Below the pieces are notes generated by a model. It saw nothing but the letters and a program-made list of their open reading frames with translations. It was not told the origin of the DNA and did not search any database. Positions 43,040-51,201 of a DNA stretch of 64,000 nt are shown one piece after another. The stretch is from Algoriphagus vanfongensis DSM 17529 (lineage in GTDB: Bacteria > Bacteroidota > Bacteroidia > Cytophagales > Cyclobacteriaceae). The stretch spans positions 310,001-374,000 of the forward strand of contig NZ_AUBX01000015.1 of assembly GCF_000429465.1 (NCBI RefSeq), read 5' to 3'. Numbering within the stretch: the first letter of the stretch is position 1; each line of letters starts with the position of its first letter. A program made the translations under genes and the position numbers.

Positions 43040-44440
43040 ATGAAACATACCCTGAGTATAGGACTTCAAAAGTATTCATTTTGGTTGGTGGTTTTTTCTT
43101 TTTCGGTGGCCTCCTGCAAAAGTCTCGATATTTCTAATCCCGGACCTATGGCTGAATTGCCTCCATCAGAATCGCAGGTCAATGTCCCTTTTGAAATCCC
43201 AAAATCTACACTGGACCGGATATTCAATTCGCAAATCCCCGTCAATCTAATCAATGAAGAATCGATGGACTTCGGAAGTGGGATAGAGGGAAATCTAAAC
43301 TTGAGAAGAAGTGGTACGATCACCTATACCGCGCTGGATAGTCAGCGGATCGAACTGAAGATGCCACTGGAAGTCCGTGGAGAGGTAGGTCTGAAGCGAG
43401 GTGGTTTGGGTAATCTCTTCAAGGGGAAAGTGCCAATTGAGGAGACTTTTGCCCCGATAGTTCGCGTAAACCCCCAAATCAATCCCGATTGGACTTTGAG
43501 TGTGGATGATTTTGAATTGGTGGAGTTGGGGGGAAGTCTGACCCTGGATGTGCTGGGAATGGAAGTCGATCTGAGCCAAATGATGGAGAGACAGATTAGA
43601 AGCTGGGCTGAAAATAACCTTCACAAAGATCGCGAACTAGTCAACTTGAAACCTATGATTGAGCTGGCATGGCAGCAGGCCGGCAAGGCATTTACTGTCG
43701 ATTGGGATGGCAATTCAAAAGTTTTCTCGATTCAGCCAGAAGCTGTGAAACTAAAGGAGTTTTTTGGAAAAAATGAGTCCTACCATGTCTGGCTAGGTAT
43801 GTCTGGTAAAATCAATACTCACCCGGTAGATGCAGCCCCCAGTCGGGCTTTTCCTCTTCCAGGCTTGACGGCAAACAAGGAATCTGAAAACTTCGTGGAA
43901 ATCGAGCTCCCATTTGATTTGAGCTACCAGGAGCTCGATCAGCTTTTAGGGGAAAATTTGAATGGGAGGAGCTTTAAAGCTGATAAAAAAACCATCATGA
44001 CGCTGGACCAAGTTCGGTCACAACCCTTTGGAGAATTGTTGGCGATTACCTGCGACTTTGTGGCTGATCGGGAGAATGGAGATGAGCTAGCGGGTAGCTT
44101 TTTTGTGGTGGGGAAACCCTCCTACGATTCAGATAGTCAAAGCTTATACTTTGACGATATCAATTTCAAAGTCATCAGTGAAGATAGCAAGGCGAAACTG
44201 GGAATAGCTCTGAAAAAGAGAAAAATCATTCGACAGATTGAAAAACGGGCCGTTTTCCCAGTTGGGAGCTTATTGGAGGATAGTATGAGCGGAATTCAAG
44301 ATCGATTGGCGATGAGTGTTGGGATCGCTGACTTGCAAGTGGATGAATTGGAAGTAGAGCCTTCGGGATTTTATCCAACTCAGAGTGGGATCACGGTGAT
44401 GATGAAGGCGAAGGGAAAAATAGACGTCACCTGGAAATGA
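43040..44440 (+). CDS. DUF4403 family lipoprotein
   Basis: 466 residues from the ATG at 43040; the frame is open 66 codons further upstream but only antisense to ytxJ. Lipoprotein signal MKHTLSIGLQ... with Cys26 (SVASCKS). Body shows VNVPFEIPKSTLDRIFNSQIP, LEVRGEVGLKRGG and a repeated two-lobe pattern (VEIELPFDLSYQELDQLLG) of DUF4403, similar to tubular lipid-binding (TULIP/BPI-like) folds. Probably carries lipids or sits in the outer membrane inner leaflet; no function is proven. Followed by a terminator. Confidence 0.82.
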   Translation: MKHTLSIGLQKYSFWLVVFSFSVASCKSLDISNPGPMAELPPSESQVNVPFEIPKSTLDRIFNSQIPVNLINEESMDFGSGIEGNLNLRRSGTITYTALDSQRIELKMPLEVRGEVGLKRGGLGNLFKGKVPIEETFAPIVRVNPQINPDWTLSVDDFELVELGGSLTLDVLGMEVDLSQMMERQIRSWAENNLHKDRELVNLKPMIELAWQQAGKAFTVDWDGNSKVFSIQPEAVKLKEFFGKNESYHVWLGMSGKINTHPVDAAPSRAFPLPGLTANKESENFVEIELPFDLSYQELDQLLGENLNGRSFKADKKTIMTLDQVRSQPFGELLAITCDFVADRENGDELAGSFFVVGKPSYDSDSQSLYFDDINFKVISEDSKAKLGIALKKRKIIRQIEKRAVFPVGSLLEDSMSGIQDRLAMSVGIADLQVDELEVEPSGFYPTQSGITVMMKAKGKIDVTWK

Positions 44441-44468
44441 GAAAGCCGGTTGCCCGGCTTTCTTTTTT
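44441..44468. terminator. Terminator between DUF4403 and HEAT genes
   Basis: GAAAGCCGG (44441-44449) pairs with CCGGCTTTC (44454-44462), 4-nt loop, then TTTTTT. Strong, directly after the DUF4403 stop; also ends the convergent HEAT gene. Confidence 0.88.
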
Positions 44469-44470
44469 GA

Positions 44471-44956
44471 TTATTTCATTTTTTTCAGAATTGACTTTGC
44501 CTCTTCGAGAATGTCATTTTCCTGAAATGACTTCGCAATTTTGTCAATTTTGGGTTTTAGGTTTTTCTCCAGCTTTAGTGATGAAGCTGACCTCAATGCA
44601 AATTTGACGACCGATGGATCAATGTCATCCAGAGATTTACTAAGAATGGCTTCTGCCACCTCTGGTTTCTTCATTTTTGCACCATAAGCTGCTGCGATTC
44701 GTACTGGGGCGGAGCCTTTTTCGGCTGCCTTTTCCAAGATATCGGCAGACCCTTCTTCATTGATGTATCCCGCTAGATAGGCAGCTTTGATAGCTAGGTT
44801 TTCATCCGCTCCGGCTACCAAATCTGCGAGTAGCGGAAGTGCATCCTTCCCGAATTGCTGAGCTCCTGCAGGATAGTCCAATTCATCCAATCTGAGAAAT
44901 GCCAGTAGCTCCTGAGCGTCAAAGGAACCGGACGGTTTTGTTGTTCTTTTTGCCAT
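44471..44956 (-). CDS. HEAT-repeat protein
   Basis: 161 residues, cytoplasmic, Lys- and Ala-rich. Four to five alpha-helical pairs with HEAT-type spacing (ALPLLADLVAGADENLAIKAAYLAGYI, PVRIAAAYGAKMKKPEVAEAIL, PSVVKFALRSASSL). HEAT solenoids bind proteins. It starts 18 bp after the metalloprotease gene, so it is the second gene of that pair. No specific function is recognisable; a partner or inhibitor of the protease is inference from the operon only. Confidence 0.78.
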   Translation of the reverse strand: MAKRTTKPSGSFDAQELLAFLRLDELDYPAGAQQFGKDALPLLADLVAGADENLAIKAAYLAGYINEEGSADILEKAAEKGSAPVRIAAAYGAKMKKPEVAEAILSKSLDDIDPSVVKFALRSASSLKLEKNLKPKIDKIAKSFQENDILEEAKSILKKMK

Positions 44957-44974
44957 GATTTCTGTGGTTTTGAA

Positions 44975-46219
44975 TTAGATCATTGTGCTCAAATTACTGT
45001 TTCTCATCGTGGATGATTCCGAGTTGGTCAGGTCTGGTGGAGGGTTGGTGATATTGAAAGTACCATTTCCAGTCATCAGCCTGTTGTTGTTATTGACATG
45101 ATTCAGACCCAAAACATGTCCAAATTCATGTCCCAACGTCCATCTACTGGCAGATCTCACCACCACGCAACCCGGCCTTCCGGATGGGAAAGCCGCACAA
45201 CCATTGTAACCAGGCACGGTGCTCCGTACATAATAAACAACCAAGTCATTGGTGCCTACAAAATCACGATTTCCAAAAAGTGCGTTTTGCTCTGCAGTCG
45301 TTTGACCCATAAAGCATCCACCTACATCCACATCGTTGAGCGATGGGAGGTTCAGGTTTTGGGTAGTGGCTCGATCGACTCTGATTCCAGCCATGGCAAA
45401 TACTTCCTGCATTGCTGCAAATTGCTCGTCCAAGGTAAAAGATTGGGGTGCTGTCAGTATTTTGACATGAACTCTGACTTTTTCCCTCAAGACCCTTATG
45501 CCTGCAGTCGGGGACCAATAGATACTTCCTCCCTGAAAATGTGAAATCCTGCCGGTACCTCCGAAGACTACCAACTCATCAGAGATGGGATACTTCAGGA
45601 AGCTCCTTTCCCAGCCTAGGGAGGCCCAATGCGAACGGATCGCACCGTGAACTTCATGAGCTCCTGTACTAGGCGTCCAGTAGATGCTTCCACCTTGGAA
45701 ATGATTGAATCTACCAATCCCATCTGGAGTGGTCGTCTCATTGGTCAAAGGATAGCCTAGAAAGCTTCGCTCCCATCCCAAACTGGAATACTTGGATCGA
45801 ATCGCTCCATGAACTTCCCAAGCACCTGTGCTCGGAGACCAATAGATACTTCCTCCCTGAAAATGATTGAAGCGCCCTATCCCATCTGGTGTGGTTGTTT
45901 CATCTGTTTTGGGATAGCCGAGAAAAGATCTTTCCCATCCTAAGGATTGCCATCTGGCCTTGATCAATCCATGTACTTCATGCGCCCCTTCGGAAGGGTG
46001 ATAGTAAATGGAACCGTTGACATAATGCTGAAACTGGCCTACTCCATCCGGACAAGTCCGAATGGAAGTAGTGTGAACGCCAAGCCAGCCACTTGCTCCT
46101 CCCAATTGCCAATATTTGACTGTGATAGGATGAAGCGGAACAAAATTGAGATCCTTGATGACTTTCTCCCGCAATGTGGGATCGAGAGTCAATTGCGGAT
46201 CAATTCGGAATTTTGACAT
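44975..46219 (-). CDS. LGFP-repeat metzincin metalloprotease
   Basis: 414 residues from ATG at 46219; the 17 codons upstream are open but contain no family feature. From about residue 40 there are four repeats of a ~54-residue unit (WxSLGWERSFLGYPxTxETTTPDGIGRF and NHFQGGSIYWSPSTGAxEVHGAIR), an LGFP-type repeat known from actinobacterial surface and wall-binding proteins. The C-terminal third is a metzincin zinc protease: HEFGHVLGLNH (His364, His368, His374, Glu365) with Met-turn Met382 (RLMTG). No signal peptide is visible, unusual for such an enzyme. Followed by the HEAT gene at 18 bp. Confidence 0.85.
   Translation of the reverse strand: MSKFRIDPQLTLDPTLREKVIKDLNFVPLHPITVKYWQLGGASGWLGVHTTSIRTCPDGVGQFQHYVNGSIYYHPSEGAHEVHGLIKARWQSLGWERSFLGYPKTDETTTPDGIGRFNHFQGGSIYWSPSTGAWEVHGAIRSKYSSLGWERSFLGYPLTNETTTPDGIGRFNHFQGGSIYWTPSTGAHEVHGAIRSHWASLGWERSFLKYPISDELVVFGGTGRISHFQGGSIYWSPTAGIRVLREKVRVHVKILTAPQSFTLDEQFAAMQEVFAMAGIRVDRATTQNLNLPSLNDVDVGGCFMGQTTAEQNALFGNRDFVGTNDLVVYYVRSTVPGYNGCAAFPSGRPGCVVVRSASRWTLGHEFGHVLGLNHVNNNNRLMTGNGTFNITNPPPDLTNSESSTMRNSNLSTMI
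45520..46010 (-). repeat. Intragenic tandem repeats encoding LGFP units
   Basis: About three 162-bp units (54 codons) stand in tandem; neighbouring copies share long identical blocks (for example the codons for GRFNHFQGGSIYW). They look like recent duplications within the gene and could recombine to change copy number. Confidence 0.75.
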
Positions 46220-46326
46220 AGGCTTAAAAATTTTGAATTGATTAAAAACTGATCTTGAAAAGGTAGGCACTATTCAGAAAATAATCAATTTAAATAACTG
46301 AATATCAGAATGTTAAAAATAAACCC

Positions 46327-46995
46327 TTAGTAGGTTTTGAGTAGCTCTCCATATGTCAGGATTCCTTTAGATTCGGCTAGTTTCAGGAGTTTGAGAAAAA
46401 GTTGTGCCGTCAAGAAGGCATCACCTGAGGCGGTATGTCGGTCATCGGCTTTGATTCCAAACCTTTCGCAGAGACTATCCAAGCTATAGTCTTTTTGGGC
46501 GACTTGATTCCATTGGGCTTGAGGTCCTTTCTCTAGTCGCAAGGCTAGGTTTGCCGTATCGATCGTGATAGTAGGCATGGAAGGAATCCCAGTGATTTTT
46601 TCCAGCATGGCTTTGTCAAAATGGATATGCTGCCCGACTAGGATAGAATTGCCGATGTATTGCAGTATTGTTTTTGTAAACTCCTCTTGTCGGACAGGGT
46701 TTGGTACCTGGGTGATGCCATGAATTTCTGCGGATTTTCCGATTTTTCGGCTGGATTCTGGATAAAGTTCCATGCTGGACTTGACCAGAATTTTGCTGTT
46801 TTCGATTTTGACGGCTCCGAAAGAAAGAATATGATCTTTGGTGGGATCTAAACCAGTAGTCTCTGTGTCTAGTACCACAAATCTCAGCTGATCAAGCCTC
46901 CGAATAGCCGGAATCTTGACCTTGGATTTTTCCAAAAATTCCCGCACATAGCTTCTGCTATCTTCGCTTTTTCTAAAAATATCCCACCAACTCAT
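46327..46995 (-). CDS. DEDDh 3'-5' exonuclease (DnaQ/PolC epsilon-like)
   Basis: 222 residues. VVLDTETTGLDP carries Asp43 and Glu45; QHIHFDKAML supplies the second Asp region and DDRHTASGDAFLTAQL the DEDDh His/Asp. It belongs to the epsilon-subunit exonuclease superfamily but is not the replicative DnaQ (no polymerase genes). It begins within the stop of the DUF294 gene (4-bp overlap), a pairing common in Bacteroidota and Proteobacteria acetate loci. Confidence 0.9.
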   Translation of the reverse strand: MSWWDIFRKSEDSRSYVREFLEKSKVKIPAIRRLDQLRFVVLDTETTGLDPTKDHILSFGAVKIENSKILVKSSMELYPESSRKIGKSAEIHGITQVPNPVRQEEFTKTILQYIGNSILVGQHIHFDKAMLEKITGIPSMPTITIDTANLALRLEKGPQAQWNQVAQKDYSLDSLCERFGIKADDRHTASGDAFLTAQLFLKLLKLAESKGILTYGELLKTY

Positions 46996-48926
46996 GCTCG
47001 GAGCAAGTCTAACTGAAATCGAACCCGAACCAGTTCTTGAAGTTCGGCGATAGGAGCAAATGTACTTTTGAGTAACTGTCGTTGTAATTTCCCCATATTT
47101 TCCGGTCGGATATACCTGCCATTATTTTGGTGTTTCAGTCCTTCCAGCGCCCGCATCCTCATGAGTATTTCATAGGCCTTGCCAGCTTGGGTGAAAAGCT
47201 CCGCATTTCTAGGCTCAAGCTCTCCAAGTTTTTCAAATCGTTTGAATGTATTATTGATACCTACCACTCCATAGCTAAGGGTGAGCAGCCTGGCTAAGTC
47301 TATCAAGGGAAGCATGGCTCTTGTCTTGATATCAAACTGATCCCTATGTTCCTGAGTTTTTTCCACTACCAAATCTTTGAAAAACCCCAAAGGTGGTGGG
47401 GTCAAGATGGCATTTTGTCCCAAAAAGGAAAGAAAATCTTTTTTCTTCTGAATGGTGTCATAGATATGCAGGGAAAGATCCTCGGCAAGAGAAGTATGTC
47501 CAGCGACAGGCCTGAAGTCAAAGAAAATGGAGGCACTTAAAACAGCATCCGGTGTGGGAGTATAGATCCAGTCGGTAAAGTGTTTTTTCCACCGGCTGAG
47601 TGGCTGGTTCCACTTAGGGTTGGAAGTCATGATTTCTCCTGGACATGGTAGGAACCCACATGCTACGAGTGCCTCTATCACTTTATTTCCAAGCTGGAGA
47701 AAGTAATCTTTGGCCTTGGCCTCAAGTCCCTGTGGAGGATCCTCATATAAAAGTGCATTATCCAGATCAGTCCTCAGCAGTTGCTCCTCACGTCCTTCTG
47801 AACCCAAGCACAGGAATGCAAAACGAAGAGATTTCAATTCAGGAAATTGATCCGCCAACGCGTTTTGCGCGATTTTGACTGCCTGCTGGATGATCACATC
47901 ATTGATCTCAGTCAGTACAGAGGCTACAAAATCCATCGCAACTTCGTTTTCCAGATAGTAGCTCAACATAGTTTCCGCCCGATCTCGAATCGATTTCATT
48001 TCGGAAATCTCCTCTGTATTGAGCAAGGCGTGGATCAATACTGCCGGACTATTGCCCATGGACAAGAGGACATCATGATCTGAGAGAATCCCACAAATAG
48101 GGCTATTGGGACTACCATCTTCTGTCAAAATCAGATGATGAAGCCTATTTTTGATCATCGATAAATACAGATCTGAGAAGCCAGCTCCTTTCTTTTTGGT
48201 GATGACTGGTGTCGTCATCACACCCTCCACTGAGCTATCCAATGGCAAGGCTTGGGCCACTACTTTATTCCGTAGGTCTTTGTCAGTGATGATACCCAAA
48301 GGAATTTGATCAGGCTGGCAGACGACAATCGAACTGACGGAGGCAGAAGCCATTTTTTGAGCGGCTTCCTGCACTGTGGCAGATGGAAGAATTTGGATTA
48401 CTTTTTCTGAAAATTGAATCTGGCTGGGGTCAGAGAAAATCAAGAGAGAATGGTCCAGATTCTCTTTTTTCAATACTCCTCGGGCTTTTTGTCCTGTGGA
48501 TAAGTCTTGCCTGATGACGACTTGGCCGGATGCAAATCCAGCTGCAAAGTAGAGCGCAACTTTGGAGTTTTTGTCTAAAATTTCTTCGAAAACAGCTACT
48601 GGGATGGAATATACCAAAGAGTCCTTCTCTATTTTGGCTTCGTAGATATATGGCCTTTTGCCCAACAAAGCCAGGACGCCAAAGACATCACCTTCATCGC
48701 AAAAATCTTTGAGCTCATCGTGATCATATAGACCTATTTGGCCTTCTTTTAAGATGTAGAAATGCGGTCTAGCGACTTCATTTTTTCTGAATAAGATTTC
48801 ACTTTCTGCGAGAAACTGAATTTCCACTTGGCTGGCCACCAGTTCAAGATCCGCTTGATTCAAAAAAGAAAAGGGAGGAAAGCGTTTCAAAAACTCCTGA
48901 ACTCGATTGACGATTACATTGGCCAT
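46992..48926 (-). CDS. cNMP-binding/CBS/DUF294 nucleotidyltransferase-like protein
   Basis: 644 residues: an N-terminal cyclic-nucleotide-binding domain (about 15-130, FFRKNEVARPHFYILKEGQ-type), two CBS domains (about 170-290, SVSSIVVCQPDQIPLGIITDKDL and LILTEDG), a DUF294 nucleotidyltransferase-like domain (about 340-450, LGSEGREEQLLRTDLDNALL with the GSxxR/D-x-D pattern) and a DUF294_C helical region. It resembles GlnD-like signal proteins. Proteins of this architecture commonly lie near acs and an acetate symporter, as here, and may sense energy state. First gene of a two-gene operon with the exonuclease. Confidence 0.88.
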   Translation of the reverse strand: MANVIVNRVQEFLKRFPPFSFLNQADLELVASQVEIQFLAESEILFRKNEVARPHFYILKEGQIGLYDHDELKDFCDEGDVFGVLALLGKRPYIYEAKIEKDSLVYSIPVAVFEEILDKNSKVALYFAAGFASGQVVIRQDLSTGQKARGVLKKENLDHSLLIFSDPSQIQFSEKVIQILPSATVQEAAQKMASASVSSIVVCQPDQIPLGIITDKDLRNKVVAQALPLDSSVEGVMTTPVITKKKGAGFSDLYLSMIKNRLHHLILTEDGSPNSPICGILSDHDVLLSMGNSPAVLIHALLNTEEISEMKSIRDRAETMLSYYLENEVAMDFVASVLTEINDVIIQQAVKIAQNALADQFPELKSLRFAFLCLGSEGREEQLLRTDLDNALLYEDPPQGLEAKAKDYFLQLGNKVIEALVACGFLPCPGEIMTSNPKWNQPLSRWKKHFTDWIYTPTPDAVLSASIFFDFRPVAGHTSLAEDLSLHIYDTIQKKKDFLSFLGQNAILTPPPLGFFKDLVVEKTQEHRDQFDIKTRAMLPLIDLARLLTLSYGVVGINNTFKRFEKLGELEPRNAELFTQAGKAYEILMRMRALEGLKHQNNGRYIRPENMGKLQRQLLKSTFAPIAELQELVRVRFQLDLLRA

Positions 48927-49026
48927 GCGATGAAAATACTGATTTCAATTCAGAAAATTGCTGACAGAATGTCTTGGAAAAAAATTGGAGCTATAATTGA
49001 AGCGTAAGTGGCTAAATATGAGATAA

Positions 49027-49200
49027 ATGAAGTCTGGAAGAGGTGTTTTTCGAAGTGTCAAGAATCTCCTATGGGCATTGATCGTTGCCTTTATGGTTGG
49101 GGTTCATAACTTTTATAAGCAAGAAATGGATTCTCCCGATTCCATCGTATCCTCTATAGAAATAGATACAGAAGAGGAGGATGACACTCCCAAACTTTGA
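49027..49200 (+). CDS. Possible small single-pass membrane protein
   Basis: 57 codons on the plus strand in the gap between two minus-strand genes. MKSGRGVFRSVKNLL is basic, LLWALIVAFMVGVHNFY is a membrane helix, and the C-terminus is strongly acidic (DTEEEDD), giving an N-in topology. A hairpin follows 12 bp after the stop. No homologue recognised and the ORF is short, so it is a candidate. Confidence 0.55.
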   Translation: MKSGRGVFRSVKNLLWALIVAFMVGVHNFYKQEMDSPDSIVSSIEIDTEEEDDTPKL

Positions 49201-49212
49201 AGCTAAAAAGAA

Positions 49213-49240
49213 CAAAAGACACCAGTTTTAGTGTCTTTTG
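49213..49240. terminator. Terminator after the 57-aa ORF / end of acs
   Basis: CAAAAGACAC (49213-49222) and GTGTCTTTTG (49231-49240) form a perfect 10-bp stem with an 8-nt loop. It lies between the 57-aa ORF and the convergent acs gene, so it may serve both. The 335-bp gap 48927-49261 holds nothing else. Confidence 0.7.
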
Positions 49241-49261
49241 TCTTACCGCTAACGTCTAAAT

Positions 49262-51154
49262 TTACTGCCTTCCTTCAATAATCTGCTTCACCACTTCAGG
49301 ATCTAGCAGCGTACTGGTGTCACCCATATTGTCTAGGCTGTTTTCAGCTACTTTCCTCAGAATACGGCGCATGATTTTTCCTGATCTGGTTTTTGGAAGC
49401 CCCGGTACGATCTGAATTTTGTCGGGCTTAGCGATTGGACCGATGATTTTTGACACTGAATCCTTGATCTCTTGGATTAAGTTTTCTTCCGTTCTATTGG
49501 TCATGTCACAGATCACATAAGCATAGATGCCTTGTCCCTTGACCTCATGAGGATAGCCAACGACAGCGGATTCGATCACTTTCGGGTGCTCGTTGATTGC
49601 ATTTTCGACCTCGGCTGTGCCCATTCTATGACCAGACACATTGATCACATCATCAACACGACCTAGGATTCGATAGTATCCATCATGATCTCTTTTTACC
49701 CCATCCCCTGTGAAATACATATTGGGATAGGTTGAGAAATAGGTCTGCTTGCATCGATCATGATCTCCGTAGGTAGTTCGGATCATGGATGGCCATGGAA
49801 ATTTGATACAAAGGTTGCCTTCAACACCATTTCCTGTCAGTTCATTTCCATCGGCATCGACTATGCATAGTTGGATACCGGGAAGAGGAAGCGTCGCATA
49901 GGCTGGTTTGGTAGGTGTGATTCCTGCCAAAGGAGAAACCATGATTCCTCCGGTTTCGGTTTGCCACCAAGTATCCACGATGGGACATTTGTCTTTTCCG
50001 ATATGGGTGTGATACCAGTGCCAAGCTTCCTCGTTGATAGGCTCGCCCACAGATCCGAGTACTTTCAAAGAACTCAAATCATATCCCTGAATCGGTTCGG
50101 TGCCATAGGCTTGCAAGGCTCTGATGGCAGTTGGAGCTGTATAGAACTGGTTGACTTTGTGTTTTTCTACCACAGCCCAGAAGCGACCAGCATCTGGGTA
50201 GGTCGGTACGCCTTCAAACATCAAGGTAGTCGCTCCGCAGAGAAGCGGGCCATAGACGATGTAAGAGTGGCCTGTGATCCAGCCCACATCTGCGGTACAC
50301 CAATAGACATCTCCGGGGGAATATTGGAAGACATTTTCGAAGGAGTATTTGGTATAGACCATGTACCCGCCAGTGGTATGGACCACGCCTTTTGGCTTGC
50401 CGGTAGATCCCGAAGTATAGAGGATAAAGAGCATGTCCTCCGAGTCCATTTCTTCGGCAACATTAGTGTCAGATTGTCCTGAGACGACATCATGCCACCA
50501 AAAGTCACGGCCTTCCTTCATGGTGATTTCCTGATGAGTTCTTTGGTAAACAATCACTGTATCGACTGGAGATTTTTCCAAAGCTTCATCTACTAGGCCT
50601 TTGACTGCGATTTTTTTACTGCCTCGGAAATTACCATCTGAGGTGAGCACAGCCTTTGCTCCGCAGTCTTTGATGCGATCTGCCAAAGCTGAGGCCGAGA
50701 ATCCCGCGAAGACTACTGAGTGGATAGCGCCGATCCGTGCACAGGCTAGCATGGCAATGGCAGCTTCTGGCACCATCGGCATGTAGATGATGACCCGGTC
50801 GCCTTTTTCGATTCCCTTTGCTTTCAAAGCATTGGCAAAGCGACAAACTTCATGGAAAAGTTCTTTGTAGGTGAGGGTTCTACTTGCTTCCTGAGGATCG
50901 TTTGGTTCCCAGATGATGGCGGGACGATCCGCCATGGTAAACATATTTTTTTCAAAAATATTCTCCGTGATATTGAGTTTGCCATTGACAAACCACTTGA
51001 CATCTGGCTCTTTAAAATTCCATTTTAAGGTCTTGGACCATCTTTTTCTCCAGTAAAATGAATCGGCAATTCTCGCCCAAAATTCTTCCGGTTGGGTCAC
51101 ACTTTTTTGATACTCGTAGAGATAACCGCTCAGGGTATGCAATCTATCACTCAT
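49262..51154 (-). CDS. acs: Acetyl-CoA synthetase
   Basis: 630 residues from the ATG at 51154 (MSDRLHTLSGYLYEYQKS); the open frame continues upstream but those codons overlap the symporter gene. YTSGSTGKPKGV is the AMP-binding P-loop, TWWQTETGG the core motif, and Lys593 in TRSGKIMRRILR is the residue acetylated to switch the enzyme off. It converts acetate, ATP and CoA to acetyl-CoA. Lies 47 bp downstream of the symporter gene and is part of the same operon. Confidence 0.97.
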   Translation of the reverse strand: MSDRLHTLSGYLYEYQKSVTQPEEFWARIADSFYWRKRWSKTLKWNFKEPDVKWFVNGKLNITENIFEKNMFTMADRPAIIWEPNDPQEASRTLTYKELFHEVCRFANALKAKGIEKGDRVIIYMPMVPEAAIAMLACARIGAIHSVVFAGFSASALADRIKDCGAKAVLTSDGNFRGSKKIAVKGLVDEALEKSPVDTVIVYQRTHQEITMKEGRDFWWHDVVSGQSDTNVAEEMDSEDMLFILYTSGSTGKPKGVVHTTGGYMVYTKYSFENVFQYSPGDVYWCTADVGWITGHSYIVYGPLLCGATTLMFEGVPTYPDAGRFWAVVEKHKVNQFYTAPTAIRALQAYGTEPIQGYDLSSLKVLGSVGEPINEEAWHWYHTHIGKDKCPIVDTWWQTETGGIMVSPLAGITPTKPAYATLPLPGIQLCIVDADGNELTGNGVEGNLCIKFPWPSMIRTTYGDHDRCKQTYFSTYPNMYFTGDGVKRDHDGYYRILGRVDDVINVSGHRMGTAEVENAINEHPKVIESAVVGYPHEVKGQGIYAYVICDMTNRTEENLIQEIKDSVSKIIGPIAKPDKIQIVPGLPKTRSGKIMRRILRKVAENSLDNMGDTSTLLDPEVVKQIIEGRQ

Positions 51155-51201
51155 GCTAATAGTAGGTTTATTGTTTCGGAGATGAATCTCCTTGTATTCG
51201 A

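Noticed and set aside
45520..46010. CRISPR-like or non-coding tandem repeat
   Set aside because: The 162-bp repeats are in frame with and encode LGFP units; no spacers.
49871..50482. 203-codon plus-strand open frame inside acs
   Set aside because: Antisense to a highly conserved enzyme; no family features.
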